A stretch of 64,000 bases of DNA from Streptomyces ochraceiscleroticus (GCF_000720485.1 NZ_JOAX01000015.1:62001-126000), one strand, 5' to 3'. Shown: positions 52,632-61,892, counted from the stretch's first letter. A program made the numbers and translations. Notes: generated by a model from the letters alone, not told the origin.

Positions 52632-52946
52632 GTGGCGTGGGTGATTCTGATCCTTTCCGGCGTGCTGGAAACGGTGTGGGCCTCCGCGCTGGAAGCCTCG
52701 AGGAACTTTTCGCGGTGGCGGCCGTCGGTCCTGTTCCTCGTGGCGCTGGCGCTGAGCATGACCGGACTGTCGTACGGGGTCAGCAGCATCCCCCTGGGCA
52801 CGGCCTATGGCGTATGGGTGGGCATCGGGGCGGTCGGCACAGCGGTGTACGGCATGCTCGTGCTCGGCGATCCGGTGACGGTTGCGCGCGTGGTGTGCCT
52901 GATGCTGATCATCGCAGGCGTGGTGGGTCTGAAGATCCTGTCCTGA
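52632..52946 (+). CDS. SMR-family transporter (Gdx/SugE-like)
   Basis: A 104-aa protein with four membrane helices, from GTG 52632 behind GGGAGGAG; the longer ATG frame at 52611 is less well placed. The first helix has AWVILILSGVLETVWASALE with the essential Glu. Loop and second-helix positions (ASRNFSRWRPS) and the block IPLGTAYGVWVGIGAVGTAV follow the Gdx/SugE guanidinium exporter pattern rather than EmrE. It works as a dual-topology dimer. No guanidine riboswitch is recognisable upstream; two palindromes suggest a protein regulator. Confidence 0.88.
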   Translation: MAWVILILSGVLETVWASALEASRNFSRWRPSVLFLVALALSMTGLSYGVSSIPLGTAYGVWVGIGAVGTAVYGMLVLGDPVTVARVVCLMLIIAGVVGLKILS

Positions 52947-53038
52947 GAACCGCTGCCAGGAGCATCCCTCGCACTGGGCTGGCCTGGGCGTCCTTACTTA
53001 CGGAATAGCTGTGCAAGAGCCGCTGATCTGTCATTCAG

Positions 53039-53140
53039 AACAGGATTCAAAACAGGATTCAGGACAGAACCTGACCTCAATGGTCCTTAGCGTGGTCCTG
53101 ACCGACGGAACAGGATCAGGAACAGGAACGCGGAACAGGA
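53039..53140. repeat. CAGGA-rich tandem repeats upstream of the DinB gene
   Basis: AACAGGATTCA at 53039 and 53051 (12-bp period), then GGAACAGGA at 53107, 53119 and 53132 (12- and 13-bp steps), ending 20 bp before the DinB start. Confidence 0.6.
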
Positions 53141-53159
53141 ACGCTGAAAGGCGGCGACC

Positions 53160-53717
53160 ATGACCGGCAACGAGCCGACCACCCCCGACCTGGCCGAGCA
53201 TCCGGCCGTCACTGGTGAGCCCGCCGAGTGGCTTGAGGCGCTGGCCAAGCACCGGCACTTCCTGCGCTTCACCACCCGTGACCTCACCGATGAGCAGGCC
53301 GGGCTGCGAACCACCGCGAGCGAGTTGTGCCTGGGCGGCCTGATCAAGCACGTCACTGCGGTCGAGCGCAACTGGGTGGACTTCATTCTGAACGGCCCAT
53401 CGGCGATGGGGGACTTCACGGCGATGACCGAGGCCGACTGGGCCCGCCGGGCGGACGAGTTCCGGTTGCTGCCCGGTGAGACGCTGGCCGGTGTACTCGC
53501 CGAGTACGCGGAAGTGGCCCGCCGGACCCACGACGTGGTGGCCACTCTGCCTCACCTGGACACCGCGTGGCCGCTGCCGAAGGCCCCGTGGTTCGAGGCC
53601 GGCGCGCAGTGGTCGGCCCGCAGGGTGCTGATGCACATCATCAGCGAGACCGCTCAGCACGCGGGCCACGCCGACATCATCCGCGAGTCCCTGGACGGCG
53701 CCAAGAGCATGGGCTAG
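53160..53717 (+). CDS. DinB/DUF664-family protein
   Basis: A 185-aa four-helix-bundle protein from ATG 53160. It has the DinB metal-site histidines: LGGLIKHVTAVERNWVDFIL in the N-terminal half and VLMHIISETAQHAGHADIIR at the C-terminus (H...H..H). Members bind a divalent metal and include thiol-dependent S-transferases using mycothiol or bacillithiol; the substrate here is unknown. The promoter carries tandem CAGGA repeats. Confidence 0.88.
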   Translation: MTGNEPTTPDLAEHPAVTGEPAEWLEALAKHRHFLRFTTRDLTDEQAGLRTTASELCLGGLIKHVTAVERNWVDFILNGPSAMGDFTAMTEADWARRADEFRLLPGETLAGVLAEYAEVARRTHDVVATLPHLDTAWPLPKAPWFEAGAQWSARRVLMHIISETAQHAGHADIIRESLDGAKSMG

Positions 53718-53846
53718 GGCGTGACCGAGGGGTGGCCGCCGGAGTGGTCTGCGTCGGCGCGCGACCGCACGGCTTCGCGGCGCCGGAAAACGTGTATGCG
53801 TACGGGATCTCGGTCGTGCCAGCATGGCATCGGGAAGCGAGGTCTC

Positions 53847-54500
53847 GTGGACGAGTTGAGGCGATTCCGCCGGGCGGCCGTCGAGTGGGCGGCCGGCGGA
53901 GCGGGGGCGAGTGCGGCAGCCGCCGCGGCGAGGGAGCTGGCCGGCGGTGTGCGGACGGTCGTACTCGTCGAGGGGAGCAGTGACCAGGTCGCACTCGAAG
54001 CGCTGGCCACCCGCTACGGCCGCGACCTCGGTACGGAGGGCGTCGCGGTAGTACCACTGGGAGGCGCAACGAGCATCGGGCGCTTCCTGGACGTGTGCGG
54101 TCCTCCGGGGCTCGGCCTCCCGTTGGCCGGTCTCTGCGACATCGGCGAGGAGCGGCATTTCCGGCGCCATCTGGAACGGGTCGGGCTCGGGTCCGATCTC
54201 ACGCACGCCGGACTGGAAACACTCGGCTTCCACGTGTGCGTCGCCGACCTGGAGGACGAGCTGATCCGCGCTCTCGGGGCCGAGGGCGTACAGCAAGTGA
54301 TCGAGGCCCAGGGCGAGATGCGCCCTTTCCGCATCTTTCAGGGCCAGCCGGCACAGCGAGAACGGCCCGTGGAACACCAACTGCGGCGCTTCATGGGCAC
54401 ACACAGCGGCCGCAAGGCGCTCTACGCACAGGCACTGGTCACGCACCTGGACCTCGACCGCGTTCCCCGGCCGCTGGAGCGCCTTCTCACGCACGTCTGA
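53847..54500 (+). CDS. TOPRIM-domain protein (OLD-nuclease-like fragment)
   Basis: A 217-aa protein from GTG 53847. The TOPRIM core has the catalytic Glu in TVVLVEGSSDQVALEAL and an Asp-rich second motif LAGLCDIGEERHFRRHL, with a further acidic pair in FHVCVADLEDELIRAL. These features match the TOPRIM nucleotidyl-transferase/hydrolase domain found at the C-terminus of OLD-type nucleases. The ATPase part is absent, so it is a stand-alone version. Stand-alone TOPRIM proteins may cleave or bind nucleic acid; partner unknown. Confidence 0.75.
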   Translation: MDELRRFRRAAVEWAAGGAGASAAAAAARELAGGVRTVVLVEGSSDQVALEALATRYGRDLGTEGVAVVPLGGATSIGRFLDVCGPPGLGLPLAGLCDIGEERHFRRHLERVGLGSDLTHAGLETLGFHVCVADLEDELIRALGAEGVQQVIEAQGEMRPFRIFQGQPAQRERPVEHQLRRFMGTHSGRKALYAQALVTHLDLDRVPRPLERLLTHV

Positions 54501-54726
54501 CGCCGAAGGTGAGATCTCCCAGCCGTCGCGGGTGCCGAGAGTGCACTTGTCGGTCATCCCCGTGCGCTGCACGGAACAAGGACGCGCCACTACGAGCGCG
54601 AAAGCCGATACAAGCAATGCCGCGGCCAGCGACGGGCGGTCGCGCACCCGCCGGTGGGGCCCGTCGGTCGAACCACACGGCGTAATGTCACCAGCGCGCC
54701 CGGCAGAACACGTCAAGGAGTAACTC

Positions 54727-56079
54727 ATGACCATGACCACCGCGGACAGCGGCACAGGCGTCGCGGCGGCCCGGCGAAGGCGGGGTGAGCCGTATCCGGC
54801 GCCGGAACCCGTCGAGGCGTATCCGGACCGGGCTGCCCTGTTGCAAGAACGGGCGCAGGCTCTCAACTCGCTGGTGCGCGAGGACTTCTCCCGGCTGCGC
54901 GGGCTCTACTTTCTGGTCTGCGCAGGGCTGTTGGTGGCTGCCGTCGCGCTCGCCGCAGGCAGTGCGACGGACGCGGTGCAGGCGGGCGCCGACGGCCATG
55001 GCGGCGAACGAATGAGCCACGACCTGATCGGCTTCGCCGCAACCGTCGTGGCCGCAGCTGCCGCGCTGCTGGGGCTGCGGTCCATCCGGTCGCGGGACCG
55101 GCTGCGGTGGCAGCGCATCCAGGCTTGGTACGCGCTGGAGCGCACCCCCGCGGCCCGCGCTCTGCCGGCAGGCGACATCCCGGCCGAGCTTGAACCGGCG
55201 GATCAGCACCCCCGGGTACGCGACCGCTATATCCGCAACAACGGCCTGCACCTGCGTGGCAACCTCGGCGCCATCGTGGCCCTCGCCTGCGCCATCTCCC
55301 TCCTGATAGTCCTGACCAACGCAGACACGGCCGACCTCTCGCTCACGGTCACGGGTGCCGCCGCTCTGGTCACCACCGGGGTGCTGGCCTGGCGGGTCAC
55401 GGCGAAGTACAGCCGGCGCTACCGCTGGGCCGGCCAGCGGCAGTCCGTAGAGGCCACAGAACGCAACCGCACAATCTTCCGCGAGCGCCTCACCGCGCCG
55501 GCAACCGACACGGGGGCTGTGACAAAGCCCTACCAAGTCCTCGCCGCGGCGTGCATGGCCGCCCCGACCGTCGTCATCCTCGGCGCGGTCTGCATCGCCC
55601 GCCCCCGCACCGCCGCCAATCTCGGCGTCATCGTCGCCGGGGCGCTGGGCGTCTTCCTCCTGCTGCTGCCCTTCTTCTTGGTGAGACGCCTGCGCGAACG
55701 CCGTGCCCTGCACGCTGCGTTCCCCACCGCAGCGGCCGCCCTCCCCACTGGATCCACCCCGTACGCGGTGCACTTCGGCCTCAACGAGGACGATGCCCAT
55801 GACACGGAACCGGCCACCTGGGACCGCGGTCCCGCCCGCGCCGGCTCCGCAGCGCTCACCACCTCGGCCCTCCACCTCCGCGGCCCGGCTGGCGAGGCCC
55901 TGGACATCACCCTGACCGACATCCTCGGCGCGGTGCACTCCCCCCAGTGGCCCTGGCTGGCCGACGGCTCACTGGACCTGCATCTGCACACGGGGGAGGC
56001 CATTGAACTCCGCACACCCCAGCACCGGCATTTGGCCACTGAACTGGCGTCGGCGGGTGTACGAGTACTGCGTGCCTAG
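54727..56079 (+). CDS. Multi-pass membrane protein of unknown function
   Basis: A 450-aa protein. Predicted membrane segments: FLVCAGLLVAAVALAAG, IGFAATVVAAAAALLGL, AIVALACAISLLIVL, VTGAAALVTTGVLAW, MAAPTVVILGAVCIA and VIVAGALGVFLLLLPFF. A Trp/Arg-rich loop (DRLRWQRIQAWYALERTPAA) lies between them, and the C-terminal 110 residues form a soluble beta-rich tail (VHFGLNEDDAHDTEPATWDR, LDITLTDILGAV). I recognise no family. It starts 227 bp after the TOPRIM gene and is followed by the SUKH gene. Confidence 0.7.
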   Translation: MTMTTADSGTGVAAARRRRGEPYPAPEPVEAYPDRAALLQERAQALNSLVREDFSRLRGLYFLVCAGLLVAAVALAAGSATDAVQAGADGHGGERMSHDLIGFAATVVAAAAALLGLRSIRSRDRLRWQRIQAWYALERTPAARALPAGDIPAELEPADQHPRVRDRYIRNNGLHLRGNLGAIVALACAISLLIVLTNADTADLSLTVTGAAALVTTGVLAWRVTAKYSRRYRWAGQRQSVEATERNRTIFRERLTAPATDTGAVTKPYQVLAAACMAAPTVVILGAVCIARPRTAANLGVIVAGALGVFLLLLPFFLVRRLRERRALHAAFPTAAAALPTGSTPYAVHFGLNEDDAHDTEPATWDRGPARAGSAALTTSALHLRGPAGEALDITLTDILGAVHSPQWPWLADGSLDLHLHTGEAIELRTPQHRHLATELASAGVRVLRA

Positions 56080-56144
56080 GTGTGTTGTCCCGGGACGCTG
56101 CCCGCAACATGGGGCGCCCGGTCCATATCCTGTAGGAACGAACC

Positions 56145-57560
56145 ATGCGGTGGGCAGAGGTGAATGGCGAAGCTGGAACGCGTTGGTCGGCGTTGACTGC
56201 GAGGCGGTTGCGGGAGGCCGGGTGGTACCCGGGCCGTGCGATTCCCACCGAGGGATGGCTGCGGGCGATGCGCGGGCGAGGTGGCGTCGAGATGCATGAG
56301 GCGGCGCGCCGGTTCCTCGCCGAGTTCGGCGGTTTGGCGATCGACCGGGCCCTGGTGGACTGGGCGCTCGGTGGGGTGTCGTTCCGGGTCGATCCTTTCG
56401 CAGCCGAGTGGGATGACAAGGTCTTCGATGTGCCGGGCGAGGGCTTCCCGTCCTACCTCTACTCCATCGGCGCGACCGACGAGGGGGACGGCCTGGGAAT
56501 GGCCCCGGACGGCGCGGTCTACATGGGCAAGGACAGCGTCAGGCTGTTGGCGGGTACCCCCGACGAGGCTCTGCAAAGGCTTATCGAGGGAGCCGGAGCC
56601 GCCGGTGAATACGAATTCCGGTCACGTTGGTCTCCGTTGACCAAGCGCGTGCTGCGGTCGGCCGGGTGGTATGCCGAACGTTCGGTGCCTGTCGAGCACT
56701 GGGAACATCTACTGCGCGGACAGGGCGACTTCGAGATCCACGATGCCGCACGCGATTTCCTCACCGAATTCGGCGGGTTGGCGACCGATGGATGGACCCC
56801 GGGACCGGTCATGCCCCAGTCTCCGTTCCGCTTCGACCCCAGCACCGCCACGGCGGACCGTGAGGCTTTCGACAGGCTCAGCAGGAAGGTCGGGACCTCC
56901 CTCTATCCCATCGGCCTGGCCGACAGCGGTAGGAGCTATCTGGCCATGGCTCCGAATGGCGCGGTCTACATCGGCGAGGACGCCGTCGAACTGCTGGCGG
57001 ACAGCTGCTACGAGGCGGTGGAGAAGCTCGTCATGGAACGGCCTACCGAAGCTCCTCTGCCGTTCCTGTTGGTGGATGGCTACCTTGAGCTGCCGCACAG
57101 CCCCGGTCAAGACCTGAGTGCCGAAATCGGTACACGGTGGTCCGCAGAGACCGACCGAGTATTGCGGCTGGCCGGGTGGCATCCGGGCCGTTCGGTACCA
57201 ACCGTTGAATCGGAACGCTCCCTCCATGAGACGGACGAGGACTTCGAGATCCACGAGGCCGCACGGTGGTTCCTCACCGAATTCGGCGGCCTGGATATCC
57301 ATCAGGACGGACCGGGCAGGACGATGGCGCGGTCCCCGTTCCGGCTCGACCCCCTTGTGGCCAGATGGGATTACGAGATCTTCGAGGTCCTCAGTGAGAA
57401 AGCCGGGGCTGACCTCTATCCCATCGGTGGCATCATTCCCGGCGGCATCTACCTGGGGATGGCGCCGAACGGTGCGGTCTATGTGGGCCTGGACAGTGTC
57501 GAACTGCTGGCGGATACCGCTGACGAGGCTCTGGACAAGCTCATCAGGGGAATCCGCTGA
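56145..57560 (+). CDS. Triple SUKH-3-type immunity protein
   Basis: A 471-aa cytosolic protein made of three tandem copies of one module (about residues 1-150, 155-305 and 330-471). Each copy repeats RWS-LT-RVLR-AGW-PGRSVP, then EIHEAARDFLTEFGGL, then a PF-FDP strand and a LYPIG....LAMAPNGAVY block ending VELLAD...A-EKLI. These are hallmarks of the SUKH-3 fold, the YwqJ/SMI1-KNR4-linked immunity family. SUKH proteins neutralise polymorphic toxins; a string of three suggests immunity to several toxins or to one with several contacts. No toxin gene is recognisable beside it. Confidence 0.82.
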   Translation: MRWAEVNGEAGTRWSALTARRLREAGWYPGRAIPTEGWLRAMRGRGGVEMHEAARRFLAEFGGLAIDRALVDWALGGVSFRVDPFAAEWDDKVFDVPGEGFPSYLYSIGATDEGDGLGMAPDGAVYMGKDSVRLLAGTPDEALQRLIEGAGAAGEYEFRSRWSPLTKRVLRSAGWYAERSVPVEHWEHLLRGQGDFEIHDAARDFLTEFGGLATDGWTPGPVMPQSPFRFDPSTATADREAFDRLSRKVGTSLYPIGLADSGRSYLAMAPNGAVYIGEDAVELLADSCYEAVEKLVMERPTEAPLPFLLVDGYLELPHSPGQDLSAEIGTRWSAETDRVLRLAGWHPGRSVPTVESERSLHETDEDFEIHEAARWFLTEFGGLDIHQDGPGRTMARSPFRLDPLVARWDYEIFEVLSEKAGADLYPIGGIIPGGIYLGMAPNGAVYVGLDSVELLADTADEALDKLIRGIR

Positions 57561-57601
57561 CCGAGCGCCGTTCTGGTGCCCAGGCACCGGCACTCGTATC
57601 T

Positions 57602-57960
57602 GGCAGCCCGAACCGGGAAGCGTCGGCGGCCGCGCGTACCGGGATCCGGACGACCCGGATGCCGACGCGGACATCAGTCGCGACCGGCCCGACGAGACCG
57701 AGGACTTCCCCCGTGATGTGGGTGGCGCCCGGCACTATCGCCCGCACCCTGCCCTGGCAGTTGGATCCCGGCCGGGTGGACAAGAAGAACTACACCACGC
57801 ACGCCATCGTTATCGACCGCCGCCCGGTGTTCGTGGGACTGTCCCGCCACAAGGACACGAAGCGCATCGACGACGCCGCCGCCCGCCCGGCCGAGCAGCA
57901 CCCGGCCCACGTCGTCTTCTCCATGGACTTCGGCGTGTTGAAACGAGGGTGCCTTTCGAG
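57602..57960 (+). pseudogene. Decayed gene fragment after the SUKH gene
   Basis: Two coding-like pieces in different frames: first one giving YRDPDDPDADADISRDRPDE, then, after a frame change near 57730, GTIARTLPWQLDPGRVDKKN with KDTKRIDDAAARPAEQHPAH. Both keep strong GC third positions, but no start codon or ribosome binding site links them. I cannot name the parent gene. It may be the remains of a toxin or mobile-element gene beside the immunity protein. Confidence 0.35.
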
Positions 57961-57974
57961 TCCTGTCCTTTCGG

Positions 57975-58004
57975 TGAGGCCGGGGCTGTCTTTCCCCGGC
58001 CTCA
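57975..58004. terminator. Bidirectional terminator
   Basis: TGAGGCCGGGG and CCCCGGCCTCA pair as an 11-bp stem over an 8-nt loop, followed closely by the stop of the convergent oxidoreductase gene. Confidence 0.7.
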
Positions 58005-58026
58005 GCAACGTGTGGCCGGTCGCAGG

Positions 58027-59013
58027 TCACAACGCCGCGACATTGAGCACAAGCTTGCCCGTGGTCATGCCCGACTCGATGCGGCGGTGGGCCTCGACGG
58101 CCTGCTCCAGAGGCAGAGTTTCGGTCTGTATCTGCAGATCCCCCGTCGCCGCGGCCGCCACCGCGCGGCGCAGCGCCTGGGCTGTCTCCTTGGGGAAAGC
58201 GGCGGAGAAGGCGGCCAGGTTGAAGCCGGAGACGGTCTTGTTGGTGAACCACAGTTCGTTGGCGGGGATGCCGACGTCCTCGGCACCTGAGGCGTTGCCC
58301 ATCACCACCAGGCGTCCCATCGGCCCCAGCCGGTCCAGACCGGCGCGGCGGGCCGGACCGCCGACCATGTCGACCACGATGTCGAACTCGCCGGCCTCGG
58401 CGGTCCGGTTCCGCAGGATCACCTCGTCGTAGCCGAAGCGCCTGGCGGCCTCGATCTTGGCTTCGCTGCCGACCGTGCCGACCACGCGGCCCGCGCCCAG
58501 GAGGTGGGCGATCTGGCCGAGTTGGCTTCCCACGCCGCCGGCCGCCGCATGGACCAGAACGCTCTCTCCGGGCTCGATCCGGGCCACCCGGTCAAGCACG
58601 AGGAACGCGGTGGTGCTGTTGGACGGCAGCGCCGCAGCGACGCCCATCCCGATACCCAAGCCGCCCAGGGGAGCGACCAGGTCGGCGGAGGTGACCACCA
58701 CCTCGGCGTACCCGCCACTGTCGATGATCGTGAGCGCGGCCACCGGCTGCCCGACGCTCAGGCCCTCGACGCCCTCGCCGACGGCTCGGATCGTGCCCGC
58801 CACCTCGATGCCGGGCACGAAGGGGAGCGGTACGTCGACCACGCCGCGCCGGTAGAGGACCTCGGCGAAATTGGCGCCCGCGTACGCCACGTCGATGGCG
58901 ACCTGGCCAGGGCCGGGCGCGGGGACCGGCACGGTGTCGACGCGGAGCACCTCGGCCTCGCCGAACTCAGGGATGGTCACTGCCTTCATCTGCGTGCTGC
59001 TGCTGTTGTTCAT
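58027..59013 (-). CDS. NADPH:quinone-oxidoreductase-like zinc-free MDR dehydrogenase
   Basis: A 328-aa medium-chain dehydrogenase/reductase from ATG 59013. It has the catalytic-domain start MKAVTIPEFGEAEVLRVD, PFVPGIEVAGTIRAVGEGVE and the NADP motif LVHAAAGGVGSQLGQIAHLL. Structural-zinc cysteines are missing, as in quinone oxidoreductases. It probably reduces quinones or enals. The XRE regulator gene ends 44 bp upstream on the same strand, so the two form an operon with the regulator first. Confidence 0.9.
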   Translation of the reverse strand: MNNSSSTQMKAVTIPEFGEAEVLRVDTVPVPAPGPGQVAIDVAYAGANFAEVLYRRGVVDVPLPFVPGIEVAGTIRAVGEGVEGLSVGQPVAALTIIDSGGYAEVVVTSADLVAPLGGLGIGMGVAAALPSNSTTAFLVLDRVARIEPGESVLVHAAAGGVGSQLGQIAHLLGAGRVVGTVGSEAKIEAARRFGYDEVILRNRTAEAGEFDIVVDMVGGPARRAGLDRLGPMGRLVVMGNASGAEDVGIPANELWFTNKTVSGFNLAAFSAAFPKETAQALRRAVAAAATGDLQIQTETLPLEQAVEAHRRIESGMTTGKLVLNVAAL

Positions 59014-59057
59014 GTCGCCGATCCTGCGGCCACGGCAGCACAGCGGGCAGTGCCTCT

Positions 59058-59933
59058 TTATCCTGGGTGTGGCACCACCAGGCTGTGCTGTCGCATCAGC
59101 GCCTCCAGCCGCTGCTGGGTCTCTGTGCCGGGATGCGGGTTGTGCAGGACCAGGTGGTGCCCGGGGTGCTCGGGCAGTGGCAGCAGCGTGGCCTCGAAGA
59201 CCATCGTCCCGGCCTCGGGGTGATCGACCGCCTTCACCGCGCTGGTGTGCTCGGCCACATCGTGGCGCGCCCACAGCTCGGCGAATTCCGGGCTGGCCGC
59301 AGCCAGATCAGCGGCGATGCGGCCGAACTCCGGATCGTCCGGGTAGCGTGCCGCGTCGGCCCGGAAGGCAGCGGCCACAGCGGGCGCGGTCGCAGCCCAG
59401 TGCCGGTGCAGCACCCGGTAGCGCACGTTGATGAAGAAGGAGACCAGGCAGTTGTGGTCGCTCTCGCGGTAGCCGAACACCACGCGCGCCGCGTCGTTGA
59501 CGGCGGTGAAGTTCCAGTGCCGGTCGCGGATGTAGCCGGGCCGCGGCGACCAGGCACCCAGCAGCCGTTGCATCTCGGGCGAGGCCGCCACCGAGGGCGC
59601 GAAGGGGGCCTGCGGCGGATTGAGCCCGGCCAGGCGGTACAGATGGGCGCGCTCGGCGAAGTCCAGCAGCAGCACCCGGGCGACCGCGTCGAGGACCTGC
59701 TCGGACACCTTGATGTCCCGCCCCTGCTCCAGCCACGTGTACCAGGACACTCCGACGCCTGCCAGCACCGCGACCTCCTCGCGGCGTAGGCCCGGCGTGC
59801 GCCGGCGACCGCCGGCCGGCATGCCGACATCCGCCGGCGAGACCCGGGCCCGACGGCTACGCAAGAACTCCCGCAACTCGGAGCGGCGGTCGGCACAGGG
59901 CAGGGACGAATGAGCGCTAGCCATGGCAGCCAA
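59058..59933 (-). CDS. XRE-family regulator with MmyB-like ligand-binding domain
   Basis: A 291-aa protein: an N-terminal Cro/C1 helix-turn-helix (ELREFLRSRRARVSPADVGM, then RTPGLRREEVAVLAGVGVSW and YTWLEQGRDIKVSEQVLDAV) and a C-terminal MmyB-type PAS-like domain (SPRPGYIRDRHWNFTAVNDA, RVLHRHWAATAPAVAAAFRA, the fatty-acid-binding type). It likely controls its own operon with the downstream oxidoreductase in response to a small lipid or antibiotic. Start ATG 59933 or one of the close in-frame ATGs. Confidence 0.9.
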   Translation of the reverse strand: MAAMASAHSSLPCADRRSELREFLRSRRARVSPADVGMPAGGRRRTPGLRREEVAVLAGVGVSWYTWLEQGRDIKVSEQVLDAVARVLLLDFAERAHLYRLAGLNPPQAPFAPSVAASPEMQRLLGAWSPRPGYIRDRHWNFTAVNDAARVVFGYRESDHNCLVSFFINVRYRVLHRHWAATAPAVAAAFRADAARYPDDPEFGRIAADLAAASPEFAELWARHDVAEHTSAVKAVDHPEAGTMVFEATLLPLPEHPGHHLVLHNPHPGTETQQRLEALMRQHSLVVPHPG

Positions 59934-60123
59934 CCTTAAGGCAGCGCCCCGACGCGACCACGAAGGCGATCCGCTTCAACGCGCAGAACCCACAGGGAAG
60001 CCGTCGCCTTCGACCTTCTCCACCAGGCCGACGACGACCGCACCGCCCGCCCCTGCACCGAGCGCCACGTTCGGTCGCGGTGATGACATGACCGGCGTGC
60101 GGCCCCGCGAGGTCCCGGGTGGC

Positions 60124-61779
60124 TCAGGTGGGCGCGTCCGGCACGTGTGTGTACTCCGGCTGCCACATCGCGTCCTGTACCGCCTGTACCGGGTCCTCCG
60201 GTACGACCGTGGCCACGCCGTCCTCGGCGGCCGCCCGCACGACTGCCACCGCCACCGTCGCCGAGGAGGCGCGCAGGTTTTCCACCTCGGGGAGCAGCGG
60301 TGCGCCCGGCTCGCCCGTGTCCACCTGGCTCGCGACGGCTTCGGCGGCGGCCTGGAGCATGCGGGGCGTCACCCGTTCGGCGCGCGAGACGATGACGCCC
60401 AGGCCCACGCCGGGGTAGACGAGCGCGTTGTTGGCCTGGCCGATGACGTGGCGGACTCCGCCGATGTCCACCGGATCGACCGGGACGCCGACCGCGGTCA
60501 GCGCCTTGCCGTCGGTCCATTTCAGCACGTCGGCGGGGAGCGCCTCGATCTTCTCGGTGGGGTTGGAGAGGGGCAGGACGACCGGCCGGTCGATGTGTTC
60601 GGCCATGGCCTCCACCACTTCCCGGGTGAAGGCGCCGCCTACGGTCGAGGTGCCGACGAGGATCGTCGGGTGCACGTTTTGTACGGTCGTCAGCAGGTCG
60701 AGAGGACCTCCGTCGGACCAGTCCTTGACCTCGCCGGCGGGCCGGGCGTAGCCGCGCTGGTAGTCGCGCAGGTCCGGCATGTCGTCGAGCAGCAGCCCCG
60801 GTTTGTCGATCAGCCAGACCCGCCGGGTCGCCTCGTCCTCGTCCAGGCCGTCGCGGACCATGGCCGCGCGCAGCTGGTCGGCGATGCCGACGCCCGCCGT
60901 ACCAGCACCGAACACCACGACGCGCTGCTCGCGGAACGGTACGCCGGTGACGTCCAGCGCGGACAGCACCGCGGCGAGCGTGATCGCGCCGGTGCCCTGC
61001 ATGTCGTCGTTGAACATGCGGTGGCGATCGCCGTACTGCTCCAGGACGCGCCGGGCGTTGCCGGCGCCGAAGTCCTCGAAGTGCAGCAGCGCGTCCGGGT
61101 ACAGCGAAGACACGGTCTCCAGGTAGTCGGCCACGAACCGGTCGTAGCGCTCGCCGCGGACCCGACTGTGCCGTGCGCCGAGGTAGAGCGGGTCGTTGAG
61201 CAGGGTCTCGTTGTCGGTACCGACGTCGAGGACGACCGGCAGGCAGCGGCCGGGGTCGATGCCCGCGGCCGCGGTGTAGACCGCGAGCTTGCCCACCGAG
61301 ATCTGGATGCCGTGCACGCCCCAGTCGCCGATGCCCAGGATCTGCTCGGCATCGGTCACCACCAGCATGTCCACGTCGTCAGGGGAGAGTCGGCGTGCCT
61401 CGAACGAGCGGCGCAGGTCCTCGGGACGGTCGATGGACAGGAACACGCCCCGGGGGCGCCGGTATTCGTGGCTGTAGTCCTTGATCGCCTGGCCCACGGT
61501 CGGGTCGTAGACGATGGGCAGCAGTTCCACGAGGTGTTCCGTCAGCAGACGGTAGTAGAGCACCTCGTTGCGGTCGTGCAGCTGCTCCAGGTAGATGTTC
61601 GCGGCCAGATCGGTCGGCTGCCGCTTCAGCTGTCCGTACGCGCGCTGCGCCTGCTGGTCCAGGCTGAGTACGCCGTCGGGCAGCCACCCCACGAGGTCGT
61701 GACAGTCACGTTCCGCACGGGTGAAGGCCGTTCCGTGATTGGTCAACGGATCGCCCATCACCCAGGGCAGTCCGCCCAC
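60124..61779 (-). CDS. NAD-dependent malic enzyme
   Basis: A 551-aa malate dehydrogenase (oxaloacetate-decarboxylating). The catalytic N-terminal domain has the Tyr region YYRLLTEHLVELLPIVYDPT, the malic signature GVFLSIDRPED and VLDVGTDNETLLNDPLYLG. The metal/substrate loop is FEDFGAGNARRVLEQYGDRH and FNDDMQGTGAITLAAVLSAL, followed by the NAD fold VVVFGAGTAGVGIADQLRAA. It converts malate to pyruvate and CO2. It lacks the C-terminal phosphotransacetylase-like domain of MaeB types. It is a single-gene unit. Confidence 0.95.
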   Translation of the reverse strand: MGGLPWVMGDPLTNHGTAFTRAERDCHDLVGWLPDGVLSLDQQAQRAYGQLKRQPTDLAANIYLEQLHDRNEVLYYRLLTEHLVELLPIVYDPTVGQAIKDYSHEYRRPRGVFLSIDRPEDLRRSFEARRLSPDDVDMLVVTDAEQILGIGDWGVHGIQISVGKLAVYTAAAGIDPGRCLPVVLDVGTDNETLLNDPLYLGARHSRVRGERYDRFVADYLETVSSLYPDALLHFEDFGAGNARRVLEQYGDRHRMFNDDMQGTGAITLAAVLSALDVTGVPFREQRVVVFGAGTAGVGIADQLRAAMVRDGLDEDEATRRVWLIDKPGLLLDDMPDLRDYQRGYARPAGEVKDWSDGGPLDLLTTVQNVHPTILVGTSTVGGAFTREVVEAMAEHIDRPVVLPLSNPTEKIEALPADVLKWTDGKALTAVGVPVDPVDIGGVRHVIGQANNALVYPGVGLGVIVSRAERVTPRMLQAAAEAVASQVDTGEPGAPLLPEVENLRASSATVAVAVVRAAAEDGVATVVPEDPVQAVQDAMWQPEYTHVPDAPT

Positions 61780-61892
61780 GCGTGCTCACCTCTCTCCTGG
61801 TACGGGTGCGTGCCCGGCCACCACCTGGCGGCACGCAGGCACGGCTTTCAGTATCACCGCGGGCGCAGCAGCCCGCATCCGCCCCGCCCCCG

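Noticed and set aside
53039..53140. CRISPR array
   Set aside because: The repeats are 9-11 bp with 1-24-bp gaps and lack the repeat/spacer regularity or any cas gene.
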